Source of the DNA: Phorcus lineatus
Taxonomy: Eukaryota; Mollusca; Gastropoda; Trochida; Trochidae
Direction: 5' to 3'
NCBI GenBank assembly: GCA_921293015.1
Contig: OV121088.1
Location: forward strand, 20,807,645 to 20,871,644
DNA: 64,000 nucleotides
The notes under the pieces were generated by a model. That model was given only the letters and a program-made list of their open reading frames with translations, was not told the DNA's origin and made no database searches. Numbering within the stretch: the first letter of the stretch is position 1; each line of letters begins with the position of its first letter. Below are positions 32,790-45,685 of the stretch, piece after piece. Both the position numbers and the translations under genes were made by a program.

Positions 32790-33700
32790 CCATTATGAGA
32801 TATGTAGGTGCTAAGCTTTACGAGATATCGCGTTCACAATGTATTACAAAGTGGTCAAAGTGTTGTGGTGACCTTGAAAATGAGGTAAAGGTCACCAATG
32901 TTGACTGGCATCTGAGTCTTCCTCCATTTAAAGCTGACACCAAATATGAACACTCTAGGTGCTAAGCTTTACGAGATATCGCGTTAACAATGTATTACAA
33001 AGTGATGACAATGTCGTGGTGACCTTGAAAATGACATCAAGGTCACCAATGTTGACTGGCGTCTGAGTATTCCACCACTGAAGGCTGTCACTAAATATGA
33101 ACACTCTAGGTGCAAAGCTTTATGAGAAATCGCGTTCACAATGTATTACGTATACACAGTGGTCAAAGTGTCGTCATGACCTTGAAAATGAGGTAAAGGT
33201 CACCACTGTCAACTGGCGTATGAGTCTTCTTCTATTGAAAGCTGTCACTAAATATGAACACTCTAGGTGCTAAGCTTTACGAGATATCGCGTTAACACTG
33301 TATTACAAAATGGTCAAAGTGTCGTGGTGACCTTGAAAATGATGTCAAGGTCACCAATGTCGACTGGCATCTGAGTCCTCCACCGTTGTAGGCTGTCGTC
33401 AAACATAAACACTCTAGGTGCTAAGCTTTACGAGATATCGCATTCACAATGTATTACAAAGTGGTCAAAGTGTCGTGGTGACCTTGAAAATGTAGTTAAG
33501 GTCACCATAGTCGACTGGCGCCTGAGTCTTCCTCCATTGAAAGCTGTCACTAAATATGAACACTCTAGGTACTTAGCTTCACGAGTTATGGCGTTAACAA
33601 GAATCCGGACGTATGTCCGTACGTACGTACGGAAGCCGCTTAAATCATAGTCCCCCATTCCGCGTTGCGGCGGGGGACAATCAAAAGCATTATGTCTCCT
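32790..33700 (+). mobile_element. Pearl-like element with about 153-bp tandem core
   Basis: About five units contain 'gtgctaagctttacgagata', 'tcgcgttcacaatgtattac', 'gtggtgaccttgaaaatga' and 'aaatatgaacactctagg' at a period of about 153 bp. The end near 33600-33690 has the palindromic 'cgtacgtacgtacg' and a hairpin 'gtcccccattccgcg'/'gcggcgggggac'. This layout (tandem core, then ccccc/ggggg hairpin) is the same as in the other pearl-like copies with a different core sequence. Confidence 0.6.
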
Positions 33701-33826
33701 GACCCTTCGGGGAGACATACCAAACCATTTGGGGAGACATAATGCTTTCTATACGCACATTCATATATACATACAAAACACTTGAAAGGAGCACCACAGC
33801 TACTAAACATCTGAAGTGTTGCTCAC

Positions 33827-33916
33827 CTTTTCTGCTGTCTCAGCTTACTCCGCTGCAGCTGGTTTGTCACACTCTGCATGTTCTGTTCATGTTCCCTCAA
33901 AATTTGATCCTTGGCT
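33827..33916 (-). CDS. Coiled-coil protein, exon 11
   Basis: A 90-bp exon encodes AKDQILREHEQNMQSV, then TNQLQRSKLRQQK. The acceptor is gtatttgacag/AGCC and the donor GAAAAG/gtgagc. Its first base completes the last codon of exon 10, and it ends in phase 2, matching exon 12 across the 23.6-kb transposon-filled intron. Helical, Gln-rich and charged, as in the other exons. Confidence 0.8.
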
Positions 33917-34087
33917 CTGTCAAATACAACTTCATCATGAGAATAATTAGGAAATCCATGGTTTAAATTCCTGATTTTGTTCTGATGTGTTTTTACTATC
34001 CAGATTTACAAAGGTTTTGCCAAATCTGATAGATATTCTAGTGATGAAATGATTGAGAGGTGAGATAGGAGGCAGCAGGGTACTCAC

Positions 34088-34197
34088 TGCTGAGACAGTT
34101 CGATGTTTGAGGAGAGCACCCTGGTGAGCGTGGCTGTCTGCTGCTGTCTGAGCGAATCCATCTGCAGCTCCCCTTCCTGTTCCCCCTCCTCCACAAC
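34088..34197 (-). CDS. Coiled-coil protein, exon 10
   Basis: A 110-bp exon encodes VVEEGEQEGELQMDSLRQQ, then QTATLTRVLSSNIELSQ. The acceptor is gtatgtgtgcag/GTTGTG and the donor CAGCA/gtgagt. Phase 0 in, phase 2 out. Its first bases GTTGTGGAGGAGGGGG are closely copied, together with the acceptor, in every unit of the adjoining minisatellite 34198-38145. Confidence 0.8.
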
Positions 34198-37100
34198 CTG
34201 CACACATACAATTCATAGACAGTATATCATACGTAGCTACTGTTACTGCTACCCTCCTCCACCACCTGTACACACATGATTCATATTGAAAATATTACAA
34301 TGCCGCTAGTGCTCCCCCCTCCTCCACCACCTGTACACACATGATTCATAGATAGCATATTACAATGCAGCTACTGCTCGCAGCTACCGCTCCCCCCTTC
34401 CTCCACCACCTGTACACACATGATTCATAGATAGCATATTACAATGCAGCTACTGCTCCCCCCTCCTCCGCAACCTGTACACACATGATTCATAGATAGC
34501 ATATTACAATGCAGCTACTGCTCGCAGCTACCGCTCCCCCCTTCCTCCACCACCTGTACACACATGATTCATAGATAGCATATTACAATGCAGCTACTGC
34601 TCGCAGCTACCGCTCCCCCCTTCCTCTGCCACCTGTACACACATGATTCATAGATAGCATATAACAATGCAGCTATCGCTCCCCCCTCCTCCGCCACCTG
34701 AACAAATGATTCATAGATAGCATATTACAATGCAGCTACCGCTCCCCCCTTCCTCCACCACCTGTACACACATGATTCATAGATAGCATATTACAATGCA
34801 GCTACTGCTCGCAGCTACTGCTCCCCCCTCCTCCACCACCTGTACACACATGATTCATAGATAGCATATTACAATGCAGCTACTGCTCGCAGCTACCGCT
34901 CCCCCCTTCCTCCACCACCTGTACACACATGATTCATAGATAGCATATTACAATGCAGCTATCGCTCCCCCCTCCTCTGCCACCTGTACACACATGATTC
35001 ATAGATAGCATAATACAATGCAGCTACTGCTCCCCCCTCCTCTACCACCTGTACACACATGATTCATAGATAGCATATTACAATGCAGCTATCGCTCTCC
35101 CCTCCTCTGCCACCTGTACACACATGATTCATAGATAGCATATTACAATGCAAATACTGCTTGCAGCTACCGCTCCCCCCTCCTCCGCCACCTGTACACA
35201 CATGATTCATAAATAGCATATTACAATGCAGCTATTGCTCCCCCCTCCTCTGCAACCTGTACACACATGATTCATAGATAGCATATTACAATGCAGCTAC
35301 TGCTCGCAGCTACCGCTCCCCCCTTCCTCCACCACCTGTACACACATGATTCATAGATAGCATATTACAATGCAGCTATCGCTCCCCCCTCCTCTGCAAC
35401 CTGTACACACATGATTCATAGATAGCATATTACAATGCAGCTACTGCTCCCCCCTCCTCTACCACCTGTACACACATGATTCATAGATAGCATATTACAA
35501 TGCAGCTATCGCTCCCCCCTCCTCTGCCACCTGTACACACATGATTCATAGATAGCATATTACAATGCAGCTACTGCTCCCCCCTCCTCTACCACCTGTA
35601 CACACATGATTCATAGATAGCATATTACAATGCAGCTATCGCTCCCCCCTCCTCTGCCACCTGTACACACATGATTCATAGATAGCATATTACAATGCAA
35701 ATACTGCTCGCAGCTATTGCTCCCCCCTCCTCCACCACCTGTACACACATGATTCATAGATAGCATATTACAATGCAGCTATCGCTCCCCCCTCCTCTGC
35801 CACCTGTACACACATGATTCATAGATAGCATATTACAATGCAGCTACTGCTCCCCCCTCCTCTACCACCTGTACACACATGATTCATAGATAGCATATTA
35901 CAATGCAGCTACTGCTCCCCCCTCCTCCACCACCTATACACACATGATTCATAGATAGCATATTACAATGCAGCTACTGCTCGCAGCTATTGCTCCCCCC
36001 TCCTCCACCACCTGTACACACATGATTCATAGATAGCATATTACAATGCAGCTATCGCTCCCCCCTCCTCTGCCACCTGTACACACATGATTCATAGATA
36101 GCATATTACAATGCAGCTATCGCTCCCCCCTCCTCTGCCACCTGTACACACATGATTCATAGATAGCATATTACAATGCAGCTACTGCTCCCCCCTCCTC
36201 TACCACCTGTACACACATGATTCATAGATAGCATATTACAATGCAGCTACTGCTCCCCCCTCCTCCACCACCTGTACACACATGATTCATAGATAGCATA
36301 TTACAATGCAGCTACTGCTCGCAGCTATTGCTCCCCCCTCCTCCACCACCTGTACACACATGATTCATAGATAGCATATTACAATGCAGCTATCGCTCCC
36401 CCCTCCTCTGCCACCTGTACACACATGATTCATAGATAGCATATTACAATGCAGCTACTGCTCCCCCCTCCTCCACCACCTGTACACACATGATTCATAG
36501 ATAGCATATTACAATGCAGCTATCGCTCCCCCCTCCTCTGCCACCTGTACACACATGATTCATAGATAGCATATTACAATGCAGCTACTGCTCCCCCCTC
36601 CTCTACCACCTGTACACACATGATTCATAGATAGCATATTACAATGCAGCTATCGCTCCCCCCTCCTCTGCCACCTGTACACACATGATTCATAGATAGC
36701 ATATTACAATGCAAATACTGCTCGCAGCTACCGCTTCCCCCTCCTCCGCCACCTGTACACACATGATTCATAAATAGCATATTACAATGCAGCTATTGCT
36801 CCCCCCTCCTCCGCAACCTGTACACACATGATTCATAGATAGCATATTACAATGCAGCTACTGCTCGCAGCTATTGCTCCCCCCTCCTCCACCACCTGTA
36901 CACACATGATTCATAGATAGCATATTACAATGCAGCTATCGCTCCCCCCTCCTCTGCCACCTGTACACACATGATTCATAGATAGCATATTACAATGCAG
37001 CTACCGCTCCCCCCTTCCTCCACCACCTGTACACACATGATTCATAGATAGCATATTACAATGCAGCTATCGCTCCCCCCTCCTCTGCCACCTGTACACA

Positions 37101-38145
37101 CATGATTCATAGATAGCATATTACAATGCAGCTATCGCTCCCCCCTCCTCTGCCACCTGTACACACATGATTCATAGATAGCATATTACAATGCAAATAC
37201 TGCTCGCAGCTACCGCTCCCCCCTCCTCCGCCACCTGTACACACATGATTCATAGATAGCATATTACAATGCAGCTATTGTTCCCCCTCCTCCGCAACCT
37301 GTACACACATGATTCATAGATAGCATATTACAATGCAGCTACTGCTCGCAGCTACCGCTCCCCCTTCCTCCACCACCTGTACACACGTGATTCATAGATA
37401 GCATATTACAATGCAGCTACTGCTCGCAGCTACCGCTCCCCCCTTCCTCCACCACCTGTACACACATGATTCATAGATAGCATATTACAATGAAGCTGTC
37501 GCTCCCCCCTCCTCTGCCACCTGTACACACATGATTCATAGATAGCATATTACAATGCAGCTATCGCTCCCCCCTCCTCCACCACCTGTACACACATGAT
37601 TCATAAATAGCATATTACAATGCAGCTATTGCTCCCCCCTCCTCCGCAACCTGTACACACATGATTCATAGATAGCATATTACAATGCAGTTTCGCTCCC
37701 CCCTTCCTCCACCACCTGTACACACATGATTCATAGATAGCATATTACAATGCAGCTACTGCTCGCAGCTATACCGCTTCCCCCTCCTCCACCACCTGTA
37801 CACACATGATTCATAGATAGCATATTACAATGCAGCTATCGCTCCCCTCTCCTCTGCAACCTGTACACACATGATTCATAGATAGCATATTACAATGCAG
37901 CTACTGCTCCCCCCTCCTCCACCACCTGTACACACATGATTCATAGATAGCATATTACAATGCAGCTATCGCTCCCCCCTCCTCTGCCACCTGTACACAC
38001 ATGATTCATAGATAGCATATTACAATGCAGCTATCGCTCCCCTCTCCTCTGCAACCTGTACACACATGATTCATAGATAGCATATTACAATGCAGCTACT
38101 GCTCCCCCCTCCTCCACCACCTGTACACACATGATTCATATTGAA
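34198..38145. repeat. 66/79-bp minisatellite carrying exon 10's acceptor
   Basis: About 58 units over 3.9 kb. The unit is 'cctgtacacacatgattcat', 'agatagcatattacaatgca', 'gctatcgctcccccctcctc' and 'tgccac' (66 bp). A longer variant has 13 extra bases ('tgctcgcagctac'-like). On the minus strand each unit holds tgtgtacag/GTGGTGGAGGAGGGGGG or a close variant, a match to the true exon 10 acceptor and its first coding bases. The boundary unit merges with the exon itself. Confidence 0.9.
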
Positions 38146-38850
38146 AATATTATAATGCAGCTAATGCAACCTCATTTCTCTCTAGTTGTTTACATTCAGA
38201 TTTTTCTGAATTTAAACTAACTGATAAATGCTATTGCAACCAAATAAACATGCAGTCACAAACTATGAGATTGATTTTGTTCAAATGCATTGACAACTTA
38301 GGCATAAAAAGAACAGACTTATGAGGCTAGTTTTTGGTGACAAAATTCAAGGGGACATTCCAGTTTAAAGAAATATGTTATTAGTACATGACTTTAACAT
38401 AAGCCTGTTGAAACATGTTGCAACTGAGGGTAACCTTTTGGTTGATTCGAATTTTACAACTAGATAAATGAGAGTGCACACTCGGTAAATTAAAAGAAGA
38501 ATGAGAAGTGAAGCTACATATATCGGCACTACAACTGTGAAAAGCCTTGCTATGGCATTAAAAGGCATTGTTGATTAGTCTTATCATAAATCATTTTGTA
38601 AATGTATGAATATTCTATCCATACATAAAGTTTATTTTTATGATGTTGTTAAATTCTTAATAGTCAACACCTTTTTCATGTCATTTTCCCTCAAAACAAT
38701 ATGGCAGACTGTAGCCGTTAGCTTAGGCTCTTTAACATCACAATGCCATGATTACTGTCACTTTTTTTTCAATACATAATAATATTTCATGTGAGCCTCA
38801 ATTTGCCACAATTGCGAAGAACAGGAACAATGTATAGCCCAAAAACTCAC
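38146..38850. other. Intronic sequence, nothing recognised
   Basis: AT-rich DNA between the minisatellite and exon 9. No gene, RNA or repeat is recognised. The small minus-strand frame at 38365-38568 has no supporting features. Confidence 0.5.
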
Positions 38851-38918
38851 CTGCAGCCTATGAGCGAGATGTTCTTGCAAGCGTGCCAGCATGGCTTGTC
38901 TTTCCCTTTGTTTTTCAC
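38851..38918 (-). CDS. Coiled-coil protein, exon 9
   Basis: A 68-bp exon encodes EKQRERQAMLARLQEH then LAHRLQ. The acceptor is ttatgtacag/GTGAAA and the donor CTGCAG/gtgagt. Two bases complete the last codon of exon 8 and it ends in phase 0. The M-L-A-R-L-Q-E-H helix resembles RQVLEYNQMQAH of exon 5. Confidence 0.8.
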
Positions 38919-39119
38919 CTGTACATAAATACACTCAAACAATGAATCAGCCATAAACCTCTCAAATACCACCAAAGACTAATACAATTTAACACTTGGA
39001 ACCATCTCTTTTCACAAAAGCATTAAAACTCTAAATGGCATTTATATAAGCTTGAAAAATGCTACCAGAATCAAACATCCCCCCCCCCCCCTCTCTCCCC
39101 CACTTCCTGGCCTGTGACT

Positions 39120-39370
39120 AGCTTCAACTATTTTGAATTCTGGAGAATTGGTATAACAAGTTTAGGGTGTGATCACTGTGGCCCTTATAAGGGGTCACAG
39201 ATCCACCAAAGTAGCAATTTATAATTTCCATTAGCCAGGGAATCTGTACACAACATTTCAGTTTTCAAGGCTTTTTTTCTTTTGAAGAAGGAGACAAAAT
39301 AAGTTGCTAGGGATGCTCCTGTAACCCTTATCAGAGGCCACAGCATTACCTAATCTATAAACCATGATAT
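39120..39370 (+). repeat. Diverged copy of the 145-bp Helitron-like core repeat
   Basis: Two weak units: 'gtgatcactgtggcccttat', 'aaggggtcacagatccacca', 'atttataatttccattagcc' and 'ctgtacacaacatttcagtt' follow the order of the 3953-5836 core unit. No termini are seen. Confidence 0.4.
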
Positions 39371-40196
39371 CCATTGTTCATCTAACCTAAAAAAATCATC
39401 ACAACAAAAGCCAAAAAGTTATATAGTTTTATTTCACAATATATATCTCATGAACTGCACTCATATATATAACAAAGATACAGCATGTACTGCATTATTT
39501 TTTTATTTGTGTGTAGTTATATACCATTATTTCATACCCTATATCTCATAGACTGCTCAGAGCATTTTGACAATTTTCTAAAAAAATAGAAGCTACTGTT
39601 GATTTTTTAAGTTGCATATCATTTGTGTCTTAGTTATTGCTAAATACTTATGGTGGCATAACATGTTTCAATTTCAATTTAATCAGGATCTAATATTATG
39701 CAAACTATTGACAAACGCAAAATGGATTATAAGAAAGTTGAATAGAATGCATAGTTCATTAACTTTGAAATATCATAACAACAGAAATCAGGCCCCATTA
39801 AGTAATGGAAAGAAATGCATCAAAAAAAGGAAGACAGTGCCTAATTGAAGGACACAGCTCAATCGCAAAACAAACACATCAATATTGGTGATACACGTTA
39901 GTAACAGAAATTGTTATTTCCTATTGGAAGGAACATCATCCCGGATTGGAAGGAACATCAGTAGACTTAGGAAGCTTAAGGAACAGTAATTTTGGTGAAT
40001 TCTCGATTGACCACATAAGCGAACGCATCTCAAAATTGCGATGCTTGAACATTCTTCGATTTTGATGAATTTTAGTTTTATGTACTTATCTGCTATTTTT
40101 AGATGAATTTAGTTCATATGCTACTGACTTTGAAATTGCTCTTGCTTCTGGTTAAGAATAAAGAGACAAATATTTAGGGAAGAGAAACCGACTGAC

Positions 40197-40338
40197 TGTG
40201 ATATCGCTCCATCTGCTGATGGTGTTGCTTGAGGATGCGGTTCACATCACTGCTGCTGAGGTTTGCAACATTGCCAACATCTGCCATCTGCACAGCCAGC
40301 TTCTGATCAACATCAGCTTGTTCCCGACTGTTCAACTC
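40197..40338 (-). CDS. Coiled-coil protein, exon 8
   Basis: A 142-bp exon encodes 47 residues: ELNSREQADVDQKLAVQMA, DVGNVANLSSSDVNRIL and KQHHQQMERYH. The acceptor is gtacatcttgcag/GAGTTG and the donor ATCACA/gtcagt. Phase 0 in, phase 1 out. SSSDVNRILKQHHQQME is one of several copies of a 'Ser/Thr-x2-(E/D)-x-LL-x-QH-x2-QM' motif in this protein (compare exons 3/4, 5 and 15), implying a repeating module of about 80-100 residues. Confidence 0.85.
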
Positions 40339-40345
40339 CTGCAAG

Positions 40346-43300
40346 ATGTACAGTATATAAAGACAAAATAGACTCCTAACCGGTGACAGTGTTGGATCCT
40401 AATGTACAGTATATAAAGACAAAATAGACTCCTAACCGATGACAGTGTTGGATCCTAATGTACAGTATATAAAGACAAAATAGAGTCCTAACCGATGACA
40501 GTGTTGGATCCTAATGTACAGTATATAAAGACAAAATAGAGTCCTAACCGATGACAGTGTTGGATCCTAATGTACAGTATATAAAGACAAAATAGAGTCC
40601 TAACCGATGACAGTGTTGGATCCTAATGTACAGTATATAAAGACAAAATAGACTCCTAACCGATGACAGTGTTGGATCCTAATGTACAGTATATAAAGAC
40701 AAAATAGACTCCTAACCGATGACAGTGTTGGATCCTAATGTACAGTATATAAAGACAAAATAGAGTCCTAACCGATGACAGTGTTGGATCCTAATGTACA
40801 GTATATAAAGACAAAATAGAGTCCTAACCGATGACAGTGTTGGATCCTAATTTACAGTATATAAAGACAAAATAGAGTCCTAACCGATGACAGTGTTGGA
40901 TCCTAATGTACAGTATATAAAGACAAAATAGAGTCCTAACCGATGACAGTGTTGGATCCTAATTTACAGTATATAAAGACAAAATAGAGTCCTAACCGAT
41001 GACAGTGTTGGATCCTAATGTACAGTATATAAAGACAAAATAGAGTCCTAACCGATGACAGTGTTGGATCCTAATGTACAGTATATAAAGACAAAATAGA
41101 GTCCAAACCGATGACAGTGTTGGATCCTAATGTACAGTATATAAAGACAAAATAGACTCCTAACTGATGACAGTGTTGGATCCTAATGTACAGTATATTA
41201 AGACAAAATAGAGTCCTAACCGATGACAGTGTTGGATCCTAATGTACAGTATATAAAGACAAAATAGAGTCCTAACTGATGACAGTGTTGGATCCTAATG
41301 TACAGTATATTAAGACAAAATAGAGTCCTAACCGATGACAGTGTTGGATCCTAATGTACAGTATATTAAGACAAAATAGAGTCCTAACCGATGACAGTGT
41401 TGGATCCTAATGTACAGTATATAAAGACAAAATAGACTCCTAACTGATGACAGTGTGGAATCCTTATGTACAGTATATTAAGACAAAATAGACTCCTAAC
41501 CGATGACAGTGTTGGATCCTAATGTACAGTATATAAAGACAAAATAGAGTCCTAACTGATGACAGTGTGGAATCCTTATGTACAGTATATAAAGACAAAA
41601 TAGAGTCCTAACTGATGACAGTGTTGGATCCTAATGTACAGTATATTAAGACAAAATAGAGTCCTAACTGATGACAGTGTTGGATCCTAATGTACAGTAT
41701 ATTAAGACAAAATAGAGTCCTAACCGATGACAGTGTGGAATCCTTATGTACAGTATATAAAGACAAAATAGAGTCCTAACCGATGACAGTGTTGGATCCT
41801 AATGTACAGTATATTAAGACAAAATAGAGTCCTAACCGATGACAGTGTTGGATCCTAATGTACAGTATATTAAGACAAAATAGAGTCCTAACGGATGACA
41901 GTGTTGGATCCTAATGTACTGTATATAAAGACAAAATAGAGTCCTAACTGATGACAGTGTTGGATCCTAATGTACAGTATATAAAGACAAAATAGACTCC
42001 TAACTGATGACAGTGTTGGATCCTAATGTACAGTATATAAAGACAAAATAGAGTCCTAACCGATGACAGTGTTGGATCCTAATGTACAGTATATAAAGAC
42101 AAAATAGACTCCTAACTGATGACAGTGTTGGATCCTAATGTACAGTATATAAAGACAAAATAGAGTCCTAACTGATGACAGTGTTGGATCCTAATGTACA
42201 GTATATAAAGACAAAATAGAGTCCTAACCGATGACAGTGTTGGATCCTAATGTACAGTATATAAAGACAAAATAGACTCCTAACTGATGACAGTGTTGGA
42301 TCCTAATGTACAGTATATAAAGACAAAATAGAGTCCTAACTGATGACAGTGTTGGATCCTAATGTACAGTATATAAAGACAAAATAGAGTCCTAACCGAT
42401 GACAGTGTTGGATCCTAATGTACAGTATATAAAGACAAAATAGAGTCCTAACCGATGACAGTGTTGGATCCTAATGTACAGTATATAAAGACAAAATAGA
42501 GTCCAAACCGATGACAGTGTTGGATCCTAATGTACAGTATATAAAGACAAAATAGACTCCTAACTGATGACAGTGTTGGATCCTAATGTACAGTATATTA
42601 AGACAAAATAGAGTCCTAACCGATGACAGTGTTGGATCCTAATGTACAGTATATAAAGACAAAATAGAGTCCTAACTGATGACAGTGTTGGATCCTAATG
42701 TACAGTATATTAAGACAAAATAGAGTCCTAACCGATGACAGTGTTGGATCCTAATGTACAGTATATTAAGACAAAATAGAGTCCTAACTGATGACAGTGT
42801 TGGATCCTAATGTACAGTATATTAAGACAAAATAGAGTCCTAACCGATGACAGTGTTGGATCCTAATGTACAGTATATAAAGACAAAATAGACTCCTAAC
42901 TGATGACAGTGTGGAATCCTTATGTACAGTATATTAAGACAAAATAGACTCCTAACCGATGACAGTGTTGGATCCTAATGTACAGTATATAAAGACAAAA
43001 TAGAGTCCTAACTGATGACAGTGTTGGATCCTAATTTACAGTATATAAAGACAAAATAGAGTCCTAACTGATGACAGTGTTGGATCCTAATGTACAGTAT
43101 ATTAAGACAAAATAGAGTCCTAACTGATGACAGTGTTGGATCCTAATGTACAGTATATTAAGACAAAATAGAGTCCTAACCGATGACAGTGTGGAATCCT
43201 TATGTACAGTATATAAAGACAAAATAGAGTCCTAACCGATGACAGTGTTGGATCCTAATGTACAGTATATAAAGACAAAATAGACTCCTAACCGATGACA

Positions 43301-43929
43301 GTGTTGGATCCTAATGTACAGTATATAAAGACAAAATAGAGTCCTAACTGATGACAGTGTTGGATCCTAATGTACAGTATATAAAGACAAAATAGAGTCC
43401 TAACCGATGACAGTGTTGGATCCTAATGTACAGTATATAAAGACAAAATAGACTCCTAACTGATGACAGTGTTGGATCCTAATGTACAGTTTATAAAGAC
43501 AAAATAGAGTCCTAACTGATGACAGTGTTGGATCCTAATGTACAGTATATAAAGACAAAATAGAGTCCTAACCGATGACAGTGTTGGATCCTAATGTACA
43601 GTATATAAAGACAAAATAGACTCCTAACTGATGACAGTGTTGGATCCTAATGTACAGTATATAAAGACAAAATAGAGTCCTAACTGATGACAGTGTTGGA
43701 TCCTAATGTACAGTATATAAAGACAAAATAGAGTCCTAACCGATGACAGTGTTGGATCCTAATGTACAGTATATAAAGACAAAATAGACTCCTAACTGAT
43801 GACAGTGTGGAATCCTTATGTACAGTATATAAAGACAAAATAGAGTCCTAACCGATGACAGTGTTGGATCCTAATGTACAGTATATAAAGACAAAATAGA
43901 GTCCTAACCGATGACAGTGTTGGATCCTA
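40346..43929. repeat. 56-bp minisatellite beside exon 8
   Basis: About 64 units of 'tgtacagtatataaagacaa', 'aatagagtcctaaccgatga', 'cagtgttggatcctaa'. It starts 8 bp from the exon 8 acceptor, and the first unit includes the intron end. Variants (ataaag/attaag, gagtcc/gactcc, ccgatg/ctgatg, gtggaatcctta) form patterns that recur about 1.4 kb apart, showing block duplication. Confidence 0.9.
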
Positions 43930-44122
43930 AAGACACTGCTCATTGAGGCAAGATCTTTAATGCTGACATTCAGGATATAGTACTTTATAGGACACATCCA
44001 TCCTCCATTAGTCTTCGACCAAACAGTTGTCTAAATCCTCCAATATGTGTAAGAAAACAAAGGGATGAAATAGGCAAAAATTTGAAAAGATAGAGTTACT
44101 CTGTAAATAGAGATTTATGAAC

Positions 44123-44221
44123 CTTGTTGAGTTGATCCATCTCCTGCACATCATTGTGGTCAAGGTCAGTGTTAGTCTCTTCCATCTCCTGGTGTTGTCT
44201 CACTACCAGCTCATGATAGCT
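44123..44221 (-). CDS. Coiled-coil protein, exon 7
   Basis: A 99-bp exon encodes 33 residues: SYHELVVRQHQEMEETNTD then LDHNDVQEMDQLNK. The acceptor is gattttgttgcag/AGCTAT and the donor AACAAG/gttcat. Phase 0 on both sides. More acidic than its neighbours, but still helix-favouring. Confidence 0.75.
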
Positions 44222-44399
44222 CTGCAACAAAATCATCAACATCATAACAGTGAACCATGTTCAGTTATTGTTTTTACAAAAAATTTGTTTATATATTTTA
44301 TTCTAAATTTAAGTTAACTTTACATATACAAAATTTCATGTTGCTTGTCTTCCTAGATTAAGAACAAATGGAAAAATAGTGTTTTTGTCCCAAGGTGCC

Positions 44400-45495
44400 C
44401 ATAACCTCCCCTACATCCCACCTGAGGTTACTATCACTTCCTGCCTCAACACCAATAGTGAGACATGGTACACCCCAATTAAGGTTACAATAACTTCCTG
44501 CTTCAACATCATTAGTGAAACATGGTACACCCCACCTGAGGTTACTATCACTTCCTGCCTCAACATCATTAGTGAAACATGGTTCCCCCCACTTAAGGTT
44601 ACAATAACTTCCTGCTTCAACATCATTAGTGAAACATGGTACACCCCACCTGAGGTTCCTATCACTTCCTGCCTCAACATCATTAGTGAAACATGGTTCC
44701 CCCCACTTAAGGTTACAATAACTTCCTGCTTCAACATCATTAGTGAAACATGGTACACCCCACTTAAGGTCACTATCACTTCCTGCCTCAACATCATTAG
44801 TGAAACATGGTTCCCCCCACTTAAGGTTACTATCACTTCCTGCCTCAACATCATTAGTGAAACATGGTACACCCCAATTAGGGTTACTATCACTTCCTGC
44901 TTCAACATCATTAGTGAAACATGGTACACCCCACCTGAGGTTACTATCACTTCCTGCCTCAACATCATTAGTGAAACATGGTTCCCCCCACTTAAGGTTA
45001 CAATAACTTCCTGCTTCAACATCATTAGTGAAACATGGTACACCCCACCTGAGGTTACTATCACGTTCTGCTTCAACATCATTAGTGAAACATGGTACAC
45101 CCCACCTGAGCTTACTATCACGTTCTGCTTCAACATCATTAGTGAAACATGGTACACCCCAACTGAGGTTACTATCACGTTCTGCTTCAACATCATTAGT
45201 GAAACATGGTACACCCCACCTGAGGTTACTATCACTTCCTGCTTCAACATCATTAGTGAAACATGGTACACCCCAACTGAGGTTACTATCACTTCCTGCC
45301 TCAACATCATTAGTGAAACATGGTACACCCCACTTAAGGTTACTATCACTTCCTGCTTCAACATCATTAGTGAAACATGGTACACCCCACCTGAGGTTAC
45401 TATCACTTCCTGCTTCAACATCATTAGTGAAACATGGTACACCCCACCTGAGGTTACTGTCACTTCCTGCTTCAACATCATTAGTGAAACATGGT
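44400..45495. repeat. 57-bp minisatellite, open in several frames on both strands
   Basis: About 19 units of 'ttcaacatcattagtgaaac', 'atggtacaccccacctgagg', 'ttactatcacttcctgc'. Because 57 is a multiple of three, stop-free frames arise on both strands: 397 and 356 codons on the minus strand, 372 on the plus strand. The minus-strand reading is a 19-residue repeat CFTNDVEAGSDSNLRWGVP. It lies inside the intron between exons 6 and 7, whose phases fit without it, so I treat it as non-coding. Confidence 0.85.
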
Positions 45496-45685
45496 AATGT
45501 AATGAGGTGATAGTCCAAGGGGTACATCAGATAAAATGCATCAACTGTCAACTAATCAAAGATGAATATTTTACTGTAAGGTACATTCAGCATTTTGGGA
45601 TAAATATGCAAGCAAGAAATAGAATTCATATCAGCATGTTACATAGCATTTGACACTTGGTTATCAAAGCCAAACATCTATTTAC

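Noticed and set aside
44358-45551. Long open frames of 397, 372 and 356 codons on both strands
   Set aside because: They arise because the 57-bp unit is a multiple of three and lacks stops. The region lies in an intron between two phase-compatible exons.
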